Source of the DNA: Aeromicrobium sp. 9AM
GTDB lineage: Bacteria > Actinomycetota > Actinomycetes > Propionibacteriales > Nocardioidaceae
Assembly: GCF_902506105.1 (NCBI RefSeq)
Contig: NZ_LR733304.1
Coordinates: 1,969,458 to 2,033,457 of the forward strand
Reading direction: 5' to 3'
Length of the DNA stretch: 64,000 nt
The notes below the pieces were generated by a model that was given only the letters and a program-made list of their open reading frames with translations, did no database searches and was not told where the DNA came from. Of the stretch, positions 16,606 to 24,948 are shown one piece after another. Position numbers and translations under genes: made by a program. Each line of letters opens with the position of its first letter. Within the stretch, counting starts at the first letter, position 1.

Positions 16606-18260
16606 GACAGAGCCTCCGCGAGGGGTCCGAGTGCGAGTGCCGGGAAGAACGTCAGGCCCGTGATCAGGAGGATCACGCCGACGAGCAGACCGGCGAACAA
16701 GGGGGTGTGGGTGGGCAACGTGCCGGCCGTGACCGGGACCTTGCCCTGCTTGGCGAGTGAGCCGGCGAGGGCGAGCACGAAGATGATCGGGATGAACCGG
16801 CCGAGCAGCATCGCCGCAGCCAGGGACAGCTGGAAGAAGTCGGAGGTCACGGTGATGCCGCCGAATGCGCTGCCGTTGTTGTTGGCTGCCGACGTGAAGG
16901 CGTACACCACCTCGCTGAATCCGTGGCCGCCCGGATTGCCCATGACGTCGGTGGTGCTGGATCGTGCGATCGCGGCACCGATTCCGACGAGGACGATCGC
17001 CGGCACGCTCAAGGTGTAGAGCGCGACGTACGTCATCTCCTTGCGGCCGATCTTCTTGCCGAGGAGCTCTGGGGTACGCCCGACCATCAGCCCGGCGATG
17101 AACACCGTCAGGATCGCCATGACGAGGATGCCGTAGATACCGGCGCCGACCCCGCCCGGCGAGACCTCGCCGAGCATCATGTTGACCAGGACCGTGCCTC
17201 CACCGACCGGTGTGAAGGAGTCGTGTGACGCGTTGACCGCGCCGGTCGAGGTGCCGGTGGTGAACACTGCGAACATCGACGAGAGCCAGGTGCCGAACTG
17301 GGTCTCCTTGCCCTCCATGGCTCCGCCGGCGAGCCTCGCCGCCTGCGAGTGCGCGCCGACCTCTGCCCATGTCGTCAGGGCGACGGCCGCTCCGATCAGG
17401 AACGTCATCGCGCCGAGGATCGACAGGCCCTGCTTCCGGCTGCCGACCATCGTGCCCAGCGTGCGGGTCAGGCTGATGGGGATGACCAGGATGAAGAACA
17501 TCTCGAGCAGGTTGCTGAACGGTGTGGGGTTCTCGAACGGGTGCGCGGAGTTGGCGTTGAAGAAGCCACCACCATTGGTGCCCAGCTCCTTGATCGACTC
17601 CTGACTGGCTGCCGGACCACCGGGGATCACCTGGGTCCCGCCCGAGATCGCGTGCACCGTGTGATCGCCGAAGTTCTGGATCGCCCCTTGCGAGATCAGC
17701 AGGATCGCGCCGACGAAGGCGACCGGCAGCAGGATGCGCAGGGTTCCGCGGACGAGGTCGACCCAGAAGTTGCCGAGCTCGCCACTGCGTGAGCGCACGA
17801 ACCCGCGGATCAGGGCGACCGCAACGGCGATGCCCACCGCCGCAGACAGGAAATTCTGCACCGCGAGCCCACCGGCCTGGGCGGCGAAGCCCAGCGTCGA
17901 CTCACCGCCGTACGACTGCCAGTTGGTGTTCGTGACGAACGAGATCGAGGTGTTGAGCCCCATCTCCCACGGCATGCCGGGCAATCCGCGATCGAACGGC
18001 AGGAGGCTCTGCCCGACGAGGATCAGGTAGAGCGCGATGATGCTGACCAGCGAGAACCCGAGGACGCTGAGCGTGTATGAGCGCGCGGTCTGCTCCGAGT
18101 CCGGGTTCACCCCGATCAGGCGATAGAGGCGCTTCTCGATCCGCCAGTGCGACGAGGTCGTGAAGACGCGCGCCATGTAGTCGCCGACCGGGGCGTACAC
18201 AGCAGCGAGCAGGGCGACGAGGAGGCCGAGCATGAGCAGGCCGGAGACGGTGTCGTTCAT
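16602..18260 (-). CDS. kdpA: KdpA, K+-binding channel-like subunit
   Basis: A 552-residue integral membrane protein of the SKT potassium-transporter superfamily with about ten helices. The four selectivity-filter repeats are visible, for example [31 protein letters not shown] and [11 protein letters not shown]. It forms the high-affinity K+ entry path of the Kdp pump. It starts 7 bp after kdpF and is coupled to kdpB by a 4-bp overlap. Confidence 0.95.
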   Translation of the reverse strand: MNDTVSGLLMLGLLVALLAAVYAPVGDYMARVFTTSSHWRIEKRLYRLIGVNPDSEQTARSYTLSVLGFSLVSIIALYLILVGQSLLPFDRGLPGMPWEMGLNTSISFVTNTNWQSYGGESTLGFAAQAGGLAVQNFLSAAVGIAVAVALIRGFVRSRSGELGNFWVDLVRGTLRILLPVAFVGAILLISQGAIQNFGDHTVHAISGGTQVIPGGPAASQESIKELGTNGGGFFNANSAHPFENPTPFSNLLEMFFILVIPISLTRTLGTMVGSRKQGLSILGAMTFLIGAAVALTTWAEVGAHSQAARLAGGAMEGKETQFGTWLSSMFAVFTTGTSTGAVNASHDSFTPVGGGTVLVNMMLGEVSPGGVGAGIYGILVMAILTVFIAGLMVGRTPELLGKKIGRKEMTYVALYTLSVPAIVLVGIGAAIARSSTTDVMGNPGGHGFSEVVYAFTSAANNNGSAFGGITVTSDFFQLSLAAAMLLGRFIPIIFVLALAGSLAKQGKVPVTAGTLPTHTPLFAGLLVGVILLITGLTFFPALALGPLAEALS

Positions 18261-18267
18261 GCGCGGC

Positions 18268-18357
18268 TCAGAACTTGTCGGGCAGGATCAGGGCGGCGAC
18301 GAGATAGGCCAGCAGGCCGATCACGATCACCAGCAGGACTGCGGAATCGAAGGTCAT
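18268..18357 (-). CDS. kdpF: KdpF, small stabilising subunit
   Basis: A 29-residue protein made of one hydrophobic helix (VLLVIVIGLLAYLVAALIL) and ending in PDKF, the usual KdpF form. It begins with ATG at 18357 and stops 7 bp before kdpA. In E. coli the peptide stabilises the KdpABC complex. It is the first gene of the operon and lies about 40 bp downstream of the putative KdpE repeats. Confidence 0.9.
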   Translation of the reverse strand: MTFDSAVLLVIVIGLLAYLVAALILPDKF

Positions 18358-18396
18358 GACCTCATCGCACACCCGGAATCGGCGTGATCGGCCCGC

Positions 18397-18434
18397 CTTG
18401 ACGCGGCGCTAGCGGACCTTGACGGGATCTTGAC
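18397..18434 (-). promoter_or_regulatory. Putative KdpE operator upstream of kdpF
   Basis: Three GTCAAG copies on the minus strand, at 18429-18434, 18418-18423 and 18397-18402. The first two are 11 bp apart (GCGTCAAGATCCCGTCAAGG) and the third is 21 bp further, so all lie on nearly the same helix face. The 11-bp unit recurs upstream of the DUF4118 gene. Confidence 0.65.
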
Positions 18435-18472
18435 GCCCGGTGGCACGATGAGGGCATGTACCGCAGTGACCA

Positions 18473-18784
18473 ATGAACCGAGCGAAGCGAGGTCAAAGCG
18501 CCCGGGCGAAGCCCGGCAGCGACGAAGTCGCTGAGCGGCGAGGAACGAGCCGCGCGCTGCACCCCAACTCCGACGAGCTGTTCATGGTGCTCGACGGCGA
18601 GCTGACGATCGAGCTGCGTGACGGCAATGTCGTGCTCGGTCCTCGCGACGTCTACGTCATACCCAAGGGCATCGAGCACCGTCCGGTCGCGGAGGTCGAG
18701 ACGTCGATCATGATGGGGCGCACGGCTCGCTGCGCTCGCCGCCCCAGCGACTTCGTCGCTGCCGGGCTACGCCCGGGCGCCTGA
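18473..18784 (+). pseudogene. Cupin gene core enclosed by inverted repeats, probably broken
   Basis: Residues encoded at about 18557-18715 are a clear cupin half-barrel: HPNSDELFMVLDGELTIEL, then GPRDVYVIPKGIEHRPVA. The usual N-terminal strand and first metal-binding His pair before SDELF are missing, as is the normal C-terminus. Both ends of the 103-residue open frame (18473-18784) are encoded by the two arms of the inverted repeat. A short ATG frame just before the left arm (18456-18476, MYRSDQ then stop) may be the original start, now out of frame. Either a dead gene or a remodelled mini-cupin. There is no convincing ribosome site. Confidence 0.6.
18477..18557. repeat. Long inverted repeat, left arm
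   Basis: An ~81-bp arm whose reverse complement recurs at 18718-18800 with few changes. The shared core is CGCCCGGGCG-AGCCCGGCAG followed by CGACGAAGTCGCTG, itself rich in small palindromes. The arms enclose the cupin core. Confidence 0.85.
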
Positions 18785-18800
18785 CCTCGCTCCGCTCGGC
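18718..18800. repeat. Long inverted repeat, right arm
   Basis: Reverse-complement partner of 18477-18557. It ends in CTCGCTCCGCTCGGC, matching the GAGCGAAGCGAGG start of the left arm. Similar GAGCGNAGCGA strings occur near 690 and 23.76 kb. Confidence 0.85.
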
Positions 18801-18804
18801 TGTA

Positions 18805-18821
18805 CGGGGGTGTGACCCCCG
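18805..18821. terminator. Short strong hairpin after the cupin repeat
   Basis: CGGGGG-TGTGA-CCCCCG forms a 6-bp GC stem. There is no T run, so termination is only possible. It separates the cupin segment from the lyase operon. Confidence 0.35.
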
Positions 18822-18884
18822 CCCTAGCCGCTGACCTCGGCCGATGGACATACTGAGAGAAGTTTTGTCCTCACCAGGAAAGAA

Positions 18885-19943
18885 GTGAACCGCGTGCGAA
18901 ATCCCCGAGCCTTCCTTCGTCCTCTGGCCGTCGGCGCACCCACCCCGGTCGCGGACATCCCGTTCCGCCCGAGCCGGATGATCCACTTCTTCGACCCGAG
19001 CAACGCGAAGATGCAGGCCAAGGTCCCGGAGATCGCCACCAAGGTCGACATCATCCTGGGCAACCTCGAGGACGCCATCAAGACCGAGAACAAGGAAGCT
19101 GCCAGGCAGGGCCTGGTCGACATCGCCAAGCAGACCGACTTCGGCCAGACACAGCTCTGGACCCGCATCAACAGCCTCGACTCGCCGTGGGCACTGGACG
19201 ACCTGATCACGCTCGTGACCGAGATCGGCGACAAGCTCGACGTCGTCATGGTGCCCAAGGTCGAGGGCGCCCAGGACATCCACTACGTCGACCGACTGCT
19301 CGCGCAGCTGGAGGCACGTGCCGGGCTGACCAAGCCGATCCTGGTGCACGCGATTCTCGAGACCGCCGAGGGCATGACCAACGTCGAGGAGATCGCCGGC
19401 GCCAGCCCGCGCATGCAGGGCATCTCCCTCGGCCCGGCCGACCTCGCCGCGAGCCGCCGCATGAAGACGACCCGCGTCGGCGGTGGGCACCCCGGCTACC
19501 TCGTGCGCGAGGATCCGACCGGCGACGACCTCTACGCGGGCCGCACGACGTACCAGCAGGACCTCTGGCACTACACGATCGCGCGCATGGTCGACGCCTG
19601 CGCGGCCAACGACATCCTGCCGTTCTACGGCCCGTTCGGTGACATCAAGGACGTCGTCGCGTGCGAGGACCAGTTCCGCAACGCATTCCTGCTCGGCTGC
19701 GTCGGAGCCTGGAGCCTGCACCCGGTGCAGATCGACATCGCCCGCAAGGTCTTCTCCCCCGACCCGGCCGACGTGGCACACGCCAAGGAGGTCGTCGAGG
19801 CGATGGGCGACGGCTCCGGCGCCGTGATGATCAACGGCAAGATGGAGGATGACGCGTCCTGCAAGCAGTGCCAGGTCATGCTCGATCTCGCCAAGGCCCT
19901 GGCTGAGCGCGATCCCGAGCTCGCCGCCGCCTACGACCTCTAG
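18885..19943 (+). CDS. HpcH/HpaI-fold malyl-CoA/citramalyl-CoA lyase-like protein
   Basis: A 352-residue TIM-barrel protein of the HpcH/HpaI aldolase / citrate-lyase-beta group. The extended length and motifs such as [32 protein letters not shown] and [10 protein letters not shown] resemble L-malyl-CoA / beta-methylmalyl-CoA lyases, which cleave malyl-CoA to acetyl-CoA and glyoxylate. LEDAI should supply the Mg2+-binding acidic residue. The GTG at 18885 follows AGGAAAGAA, and a GTG three codons on is less well spaced. A homologous shorter gene follows 8 bp after the stop, so the pair likely serves one CoA-ester pathway. The exact substrate is uncertain. Confidence 0.75.
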   Translation: MNRVRNPRAFLRPLAVGAPTPVADIPFRPSRMIHFFDPSNAKMQAKVPEIATKVDIILGNLEDAIKTENKEAARQGLVDIAKQTDFGQTQLWTRINSLDSPWALDDLITLVTEIGDKLDVVMVPKVEGAQDIHYVDRLLAQLEARAGLTKPILVHAILETAEGMTNVEEIAGASPRMQGISLGPADLAASRRMKTTRVGGGHPGYLVREDPTGDDLYAGRTTYQQDLWHYTIARMVDACAANDILPFYGPFGDIKDVVACEDQFRNAFLLGCVGAWSLHPVQIDIARKVFSPDPADVAHAKEVVEAMGDGSGAVMINGKMEDDASCKQCQVMLDLAKALAERDPELAAAYDL

Positions 19944-19951
19944 GAGCACGT

Positions 19952-20827
19952 ATGTCTGACAGTCTGCTGCGGCCGCGCCGCTCGGTCCTCTACATGCCCG
20001 GCGCCAACGAGCGCGCCCTCGAGAAGGCGAAGGGCATCGACGCCGACGCGTTGATCCTCGATCTCGAGGACGCCGTCTCCCCGGATGCCAAGCCCGAGGC
20101 ACGGGAACGCGTGTGCGCGGCCGTGACGTCCGGCGAGTACGGCCACCGCGAGCTCGCGATCCGCGTCAACGGCCTCGGCACCGAGTGGCATGCCGCCGAC
20201 ATCGCGGCCGCCGCCAAGGCCGGCCCCGATGCCGTGCTCGTCCCCAAGGTCAACTCGGCGGCCGAGGTCCTGCAGCTCGTCGCCGAGCTCGAGGACGCCG
20301 GCGCACCTGACACCACCGCGCTGTGGGCGATGGTCGAGACGCCGATTGCCCTCCTCCAGGCGGCCGAGATCGCCGCCGCCCACGACCGGTTGACGGTCAT
20401 CGTGATGGGCACGAACGACGTGGTCAACGAGACGTACGGCCTGCACGTGCCGGGCCGCAATCCCGTCGTGCTGACGTCGCTCTCGATCGCGCTGCTCGCG
20501 GCCCGCGCCGCCGGCAAGGTCATCCTGGACGGCGTCTACAACGACGTGAAGAACCTCGAGGGCTTCGACGCCGAGGCACGTCAGGGTCGCGAGATGGGGT
20601 TCGACGGCAAGACGCTGATCCACCCAAGCCAGGTCGAGCCGGCGAACGCGGTCTTCGGTCCGTCGGACGAGGAGATCGAGCACGCCGAGGCCATGATCTC
20701 GACGTTCGAGGAGGCCAAGGCCGCAGGTCAGGGGGTCGTGACCTTCAACGGCCGCATGGTGGAGGAGCTGCACGTTCGTGATGCACGCCGCATCCTGGCG
20801 CAGCACAAGGCCCTCCTGACGCGGTAG
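19952..20827 (+). CDS. HpcH/HpaI-fold CoA lyase or thioesterase (CitE-like)
   Basis: A 291-residue CitE-like protein. RRSVLYMPGANERALEKAK, the Mg2+ site LDLEDAVSP, LVPKV and WAMVETPIAL are typical of citrate lyase beta-like and malyl-CoA thioesterase proteins. No citrate-lyase alpha or acyl-carrier genes are nearby, so true citrate lyase is unlikely. Acting with the preceding malyl-CoA-lyase-like enzyme, perhaps hydrolysing the released CoA ester as Mcl2 does, is inference from the pairing. The ATG follows AGGAGCACGT. Confidence 0.75.
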   Translation: MSDSLLRPRRSVLYMPGANERALEKAKGIDADALILDLEDAVSPDAKPEARERVCAAVTSGEYGHRELAIRVNGLGTEWHAADIAAAAKAGPDAVLVPKVNSAAEVLQLVAELEDAGAPDTTALWAMVETPIALLQAAEIAAAHDRLTVIVMGTNDVVNETYGLHVPGRNPVVLTSLSIALLAARAAGKVILDGVYNDVKNLEGFDAEARQGREMGFDGKTLIHPSQVEPANAVFGPSDEEIEHAEAMISTFEEAKAAGQGVVTFNGRMVEELHVRDARRILAQHKALLTR

Positions 20828-20838
20828 GTTCCGTGTCG

Positions 20839-21441
20839 ATGACCAATTTCACCGGCGACCAGAACTTCGCCATGCAGCAGCGCGAGGCCATCTCGGCCGC
20901 CTGCTATGCGCTGGCACTGGCTGAAGGGTTCGACGCCGTGACCTTGGAGGCTGTTGCCGACCGAGCCGGCCTGCCGATGGAGGCCGTCCTGGACCACTTC
21001 GACGATGTCGATGAACTCGTCGAGTACGTCATCGTCGACGAGATCGGTCAGGTCATGGCCGAGGCGGCCGTCCTGTTCAGCTCCGGCACGTCGGCGCCGG
21101 ACGTCATCGTCGAGGTCTTCGCCTACACCTACCGGCGGCTCGCCGACACGCTGACGTTCAGGGAGCTGCTCGGCCCCGCACGGGATCGCCTCATGGCACA
21201 CCTGCGCGGCGACCGGCCCGAGACCCTGATCCTGGCGCTCAACTTCGCCTCGGAGGAGCTGCGGACACTGGGCGAGCGCACCGGCATGCCGTTGCACGAC
21301 AACGACGCCGGCGCGGAGTTCTACGTCCGGCTCCTGCTATCGCTCCTCGTGAGCCCGCAGCTCGGCCCGGACCTCTCCGAGGACGGGGTCGTCGAGGCAC
21401 TCGTACGCCGGTGGCTCCTGCCGGGCATGTTCGACAGCTAG
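20839..21441 (+). CDS. TetR/AcrR family regulator
   Basis: A TetR-type regulator of about 200 residues. The N-terminal helix-turn-helix reads ALAEGFDAVTLEAVADRAGLPMEAVLDHFDDVDEL, and the remainder is an all-helical ligand domain. It follows the lyase pair by a few bases and probably controls it, but no operator is obvious near the lyase promoter. The ATG at 20839 is chosen. A GTG two codons upstream is also possible, and the ribosome site is weak for both. Confidence 0.8.
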   Translation: MTNFTGDQNFAMQQREAISAACYALALAEGFDAVTLEAVADRAGLPMEAVLDHFDDVDELVEYVIVDEIGQVMAEAAVLFSSGTSAPDVIVEVFAYTYRRLADTLTFRELLGPARDRLMAHLRGDRPETLILALNFASEELRTLGERTGMPLHDNDAGAEFYVRLLLSLLVSPQLGPDLSEDGVVEALVRRWLLPGMFDS

Positions 21442-21452
21442 GAAACAGACGA

Positions 21453-21484
21453 GCGGCGAGCGGGGATCGCTCCCCACTCGCCGC
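21453..21484. terminator. Strong hairpin between convergent genes
   Basis: GCGGCGAG...CTCGCCGC outer stem with an inner GGGGA/TCCCC stem. It lies between the TetR stop and the stop of the 83-residue gene and can serve both. Confidence 0.75.
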
Positions 21485-21504
21485 CGGTTCATCTGGTGTC
21501 TCGC

Positions 21505-21756
21505 TCAGCGCAAGCTGCGCAAGCGGATCTCGTTCTGGATCGCGATGTTCTGCTTCTGCACCCTGCGACGCTGTCGCACGGTCTCCAGGAGCACAGCACG
21601 GTCGATCTCGGACATCTCGTCCCAGGCGCGCTTGCGACCCTGACGGGGGTTGAGGATTCCCACGGCCTTCACCCCCTCTCCATCAGTTCCTGTCGTCGGA
21701 CGGGGATCGGTCGGGTTCTGTGCGGGCATGAGTCGTGTATCTGGCTTCGTGGTCAT
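21505..21756 (-). CDS. Small charged protein of unknown function (83 aa)
   Basis: An 83-residue protein not recognised. The first half is Pro/Asp/Gly-rich and probably disordered. The second half is a basic, likely helical segment (EIDRAVLLETVRQRRRVQKQ, then NEIRLRSLR), which could bind nucleic acid or form a coiled coil. The ATG at 21756 has an excellent AAAGGAGG site, so translation is very likely. It lies just downstream of a terminator and a 31-residue open frame on the same strand, suggesting expression by terminator read-through. Confidence 0.6.
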   Translation of the reverse strand: MTTKPDTRLMPAQNPTDPRPTTGTDGEGVKAVGILNPRQGRKRAWDEMSEIDRAVLLETVRQRRRVQKQNIAIQNEIRLRSLR

Positions 21757-21806
21757 AGCGCGCCTCCTTTCTTGAAGGTTGGATGTGTGGATTAGATGTT
21801 CGGACA

Positions 21807-21842
21807 AAAGAAAAACCGCCTCAGATCGAAGATCCGAAGCGG
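21807..21842 (-). terminator. Rho-independent terminator between the two small genes
   Basis: On the minus strand a CCGC-TC-GATC / GATC-GA-GCGG stem is followed by TTTTTCTTTT. It lies 24 bp past the 31-residue frame and 50 bp before the 83-residue gene, a layout suited to attenuation. Confidence 0.8.
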
Positions 21843-21865
21843 CAGAAGCGCCAAACACATGTGGG

Positions 21866-21961
21866 CTACTTCAGGTGCACTGCTCCGGAGGTGTGACCGG
21901 CAAAAGACGCGACGGCATCGCGCCACATCGGGGCGAGAGTCGTGCTGCTGAGCTTCTTCAT
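21866..21961 (-). CDS. 31-residue small peptide or leader peptide
   Basis: An open frame starting MKKLSSTTLAP and ending SGAVHLK, 31 residues, preceded by GAAGGAGGTGG at good distance from the ATG. That is one of the strongest ribosome sites in the window. There is no signal peptide or clear transmembrane helix. A T-run terminator follows at once, then the 83-residue gene. It could be a regulatory leader peptide or a free-standing small protein. The family is not recognised. Confidence 0.55.
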   Translation of the reverse strand: MKKLSSTTLAPMWRDAVASFAGHTSGAVHLK

Positions 21962-22048
21962 GAGGTCCACCTCCTTCGTCAGTCGGCGCTCCATACGGAG
22001 CAGTCAGAGAAACGTATCGTATCTTTGGACAGCTTGTAAACATCCGGC

Positions 22049-22100
22049 GTGTCGCGGCCGCCGAAGACCCGTGCGTGACGGAGCTCGACGACCGCGACAC
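22049..22100. repeat. 9-bp inverted repeat downstream of phoA
   Basis: GTGTCGCGG at 22049-22057 is mirrored by CCGCGACAC at 22092-22100. It lies just past the phoA stop and before the small-peptide gene. It may act as a terminator stem, but there is no T run. Confidence 0.35.
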
Positions 22101-22116
22101 CTGCGGGAACGGGCTG

Positions 22117-23529
22117 CTACTTGAGCTTCAGCGCCCGCGAGATGGTGAAGAACATGTCGGTCTGGTCCGTCAGCCCGACGAAGTTCGCCGCCTGGGGTCC
22201 ATACGCCGCGACGCGCAGCTGCGTACCCGTGTGCTGCTGCGAGCCACCCGCCGGCGAGGTGCCGTAGTTGAGCGTCATCGGGCTGCCCTCGTTGGTCAGC
22301 AGGTTCGCCGTGAGGCCCGGCGAGGTGCTGCCGGCTTCGATGATCTGGCTCGTGTGGGCGTGATCGGCCGTGACGATGACCGTCGTGTGCTTGTCCTTCT
22401 TGGCGTAGTCGAGCGCAACCTTGACGGCCTCGTCGAGGTCGACCGTCTCACCGATCTGGCCACATGCGTCAGCTGCGTGGTCCTGCTTGTCGATGCTGGC
22501 GCCTTCGACCTGGAGGAAGAAGCCCTTCTTGTTGCCCTTGTCGAGCAGCTGGATCGACTTCTTGGTCATCGCCGCGAGCGAGGGCTGGGTGGCCGGACGC
22601 GCCGCGTTGTCCTTGCAGCGCTCCGCCGGCTTCTTGCTGCCGTCGATCGTCGCCGCAGGTCCGGTCCAGCGGACCGGGAGGTTGCCCGGCCCGAACAGTC
22701 CGAGCACCGGCTTCTTCTGGTTGGCCTTCGTGATCTTGTTGAGCGAGGCCAGGTCCGTCGGCAGTTGGTAGCCGCGACGCTCAGCCTGGTCGAGCAGCGT
22801 GAGGTTCTTCCACTTCCCGGCGGTCGCCTTCTCGTTGAACGTCGCCGAGCCGCCGCCGAGTGTCACGTCCGGGCGCGTCTTGAGCAGCTGCTCGCTGATC
22901 GAACCCGGTCCGCCGTTCTCGAGTGCGGCCTCGGGGCACGTCGCGGTCGTCTTGACCGGGCCGTAGCAGGAGCGGGCCGAGATGTGCGAGACCTGCACGG
23001 CTGGAGTCGCGTCCTGGATCTCCGAGGTCGTCACGTCACCCGTCTTGAGACCGCGCTTCTTGGCCAGCTCGAGGAGGGTCGGCTGCGCCTTGCCGCGGAT
23101 GTCGACCGACACCGCGTTGTCGTACGTCTTGGTGCCGGTCGCCCAGGCGCTGCCGGTAGCCGCGGAGTCCGGGACGTAGTCGACCTTGCCATCCTTGGTC
23201 AGCGAGAACGTCGTGTACTGGCCGGTCAGCGGCAGCGCGTCGATGCCGGGGAACCGGCCGTCGGCGCCGTACTGGTAGTTGCGCGCCGAGGTGATTTCGG
23301 AGTCACCCATGCCGTCGCCGATGAGCAGGATGACGTTGTCAGCCCGGCCGCTGTCGATGTTGGCCTTGATGGTCTTGCTCTGGTCGCCCGAGAGGCGGGT
23401 CGCTCCGCCGTGGGCCGAGAGGTCGTGCCCTGCCCCGATGGCGCCGGCGGTGGTCGCTCCGACGATGGCGGCAGCCGCCGCGATGCCGACGACCGTGCGC
23501 CGGCTTGTCCTGCTGGTGTGTGAGTTCAT
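22117..23529 (-). CDS. phoA: Tat-exported alkaline phosphatase
   Basis: A 470-residue alkaline phosphatase of the PhoA superfamily. The N-terminus [16 protein letters not shown] is a twin-arginine export signal. Catalytic features are the metal site [10 protein letters not shown] (about 72), the nucleophile Ser in [34 protein letters not shown] and the late QHTGTQL His. It should hydrolyse phosphate monoesters outside the membrane. A two-unit PHO box directly upstream of the start indicates PhoP control under phosphate starvation. Length and motifs are complete. Confidence 0.92.
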   Translation of the reverse strand: MNSHTSRTSRRTVVGIAAAAAIVGATTAGAIGAGHDLSAHGGATRLSGDQSKTIKANIDSGRADNVILLIGDGMGDSEITSARNYQYGADGRFPGIDALPLTGQYTTFSLTKDGKVDYVPDSAATGSAWATGTKTYDNAVSVDIRGKAQPTLLELAKKRGLKTGDVTTSEIQDATPAVQVSHISARSCYGPVKTTATCPEAALENGGPGSISEQLLKTRPDVTLGGGSATFNEKATAGKWKNLTLLDQAERRGYQLPTDLASLNKITKANQKKPVLGLFGPGNLPVRWTGPAATIDGSKKPAERCKDNAARPATQPSLAAMTKKSIQLLDKGNKKGFFLQVEGASIDKQDHAADACGQIGETVDLDEAVKVALDYAKKDKHTTVIVTADHAHTSQIIEAGSTSPGLTANLLTNEGSPMTLNYGTSPAGGSQQHTGTQLRVAAYGPQAANFVGLTDQTDMFFTISRALKLK

Positions 23530-23550
23530 GGCCGCAGCACATCGGTGCCG

Positions 23551-23568
23551 GGTGAACCTTGGGAGAAC
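23551..23568 (-). promoter_or_regulatory. PHO box (PhoP site) of phoA
   Basis: The minus strand reads GTTCTCC-CAAG-GTTCACC, two 7-bp direct repeat units 11 bp apart, matching the actinobacterial PHO box (GTTCACC). It ends 22 bp before the phoA ATG, so it probably overlaps the promoter. Confidence 0.85.
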
Positions 23569-23611
23569 TCAGCGATACGCGAGTCTGAAGATTGCCTGAG
23601 GAGCCGGGTCC

Positions 23612-23659
23612 GGTGGTTGAGGTGCGTAGGCCGCCCGCGGCCGGAGCCTCGAAACCACC
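23612..23659. repeat. Palindromic intergenic repeat
   Basis: GGTGGTT-GAGG pairs with CCTC-AACCACC around an inner GGCCGC/GCGGCC stem. It is a type of hairpin element scattered through many actinobacterial genomes. The rest of the phoA-FUSC gap (to 23794) holds further short inverted strings, including CGCCTTCGGCG and GAGCTCGTGGGGG-ACCCCC, and no gene. Confidence 0.55.
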
Positions 23660-23794
23660 CTTCGGTTGCGCTAGGTGGTGGTCTCACGGAGTTTCGTCAT
23701 CTGACGCCTTCGGCGTGATCGCGCCCCCTACTCGCAGAGCTCGTGGGGGACCCCCAACCTGACTTCGGCGCTCGCTCGCAGAGCTCGCTCGACC

Positions 23795-24913
23795 TCAGTC
23801 AAATTCGAGGCGTTCGTCGATCTCGTCCCTGGTGTAGCCGCTGGCGTACAGCAGGTCGGCGGCCAACGAACGTACCTGCGCCGCGATCGACGCGCTGTTC
23901 ATCGTCATCGCGTCGGGCAGCGCTGCTGATGCCATACGTGCGGCGTCGACCAGTCCCTGCCGGGCCTCGTCGAAGTCGTCGTGCTCCGACAGGTCGTCCG
24001 CGAAGATGCCGATCGCGCGGGCGAGGGCGTCGATCGCGAGGTCCATGTCGGGCGGGACCCGCTCACCGTGGCGGAGCAGGGCCGACGTCTTGCGGGCCAG
24101 CACCCGGGCGTCCCTGATGGCGTTGTCGAGGTCGCGCACCGTGGCGACGTACGTCTGGACGTGATCGCGCTGCTTCCACCGCATCGGCGACATGCGGGCG
24201 ATCTCGCTGACGTTGGCCGCCGTCGAGGTCATCGTCTCGACCTGCGGCTGCATCGCCCGCGCCTCAGCGAGGGCGACATCGGCGAGCGACGCGTCGACCG
24301 TGCGCAGCGCTTGGGCCGTGCGGCTCAGGATGCCGGCCAGCCGTTTGAGGAATCCCTGCACCTCACGGTCGATGTCGCGGACCGGGTTGCGCGGGACCAG
24401 CAGCACCATGGCGAGGCCCACCGCACCGCCGACCAGTGCGTCGAGAAACCGGGTGACCGCGGGGTTGCCCGAGCCCGCGACCGGGATGACGGCTGCGAGC
24501 AGGACCGAGGACGTCGCGGCCTGGGTCAACGCCAAGCCCTTGAGCCCGACGAGCGTTCCGGCGATGACCGTCAGCGTGACGACCAGGGCCATCTGCCACG
24601 TCCCTCGACCGATGCCGAGGATCAGCAGCTCGCCGACCAGCACCCCGAGCGAGACCCCGGCGACCAGCTCGTACGACGTGCGGCCGCGCAGGCCGGCGCC
24701 TGCGATCAGCACGATGATGCACGCGATGGGGGCGAAGAACGCCTGCCGGTGGTCGAGGACGTGGGTCGCGATGAAGTAGGCGATCGCGGTGCCGAGGCTC
24801 AGACGCACGAGCGTGCGCCAGCGCCGCCGCAGGACGTAGAGCCGGTCCTTCACGGTGTCCGCCGGCCGGAGCAGGCGGAGGCGACGCAACGGGATGTCGC
24901 GGGCCGGGCTCAC
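23795..24913 (-). CDS. FUSC-family membrane protein
   Basis: A 372-residue protein with an N-terminal block of about six transmembrane helices (residues 30-175) of the FUSC / aromatic acid exporter type and a C-terminal cytoplasmic helical half. The RTLVRLSLGTAIAYFIATHVLDHRQAFFAPI start of the membrane block is characteristic. Relatives export aromatic acids or other organic compounds, and the substrate here is not known. The GTG start at 24913 gives MSPARDIP. It lies 35 bp from the upstream DUF3618 gene and may share its transcript. Confidence 0.75.
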   Translation of the reverse strand: MSPARDIPLRRLRLLRPADTVKDRLYVLRRRWRTLVRLSLGTAIAYFIATHVLDHRQAFFAPIACIIVLIAGAGLRGRTSYELVAGVSLGVLVGELLILGIGRGTWQMALVVTLTVIAGTLVGLKGLALTQAATSSVLLAAVIPVAGSGNPAVTRFLDALVGGAVGLAMVLLVPRNPVRDIDREVQGFLKRLAGILSRTAQALRTVDASLADVALAEARAMQPQVETMTSTAANVSEIARMSPMRWKQRDHVQTYVATVRDLDNAIRDARVLARKTSALLRHGERVPPDMDLAIDALARAIGIFADDLSEHDDFDEARQGLVDAARMASAALPDAMTMNSASIAAQVRSLAADLLYASGYTRDEIDERLEFD

Positions 24914-24948
24914 GAGTCAGGTCCGACGCATGGACGTGCGCGGCATGG

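Noticed and set aside
16606..17370. N-terminal extension of KdpB by 255 residues
   Set aside because: The stretch is the reading-frame shadow of kdpA. The KdpB ATG overlaps the kdpA stop in the usual ATGA form.
18456..18476. Six-codon peptide MYRSDQ before the cupin
   Set aside because: Too short to be a gene. More likely the original start of the disrupted cupin gene, and noted there.
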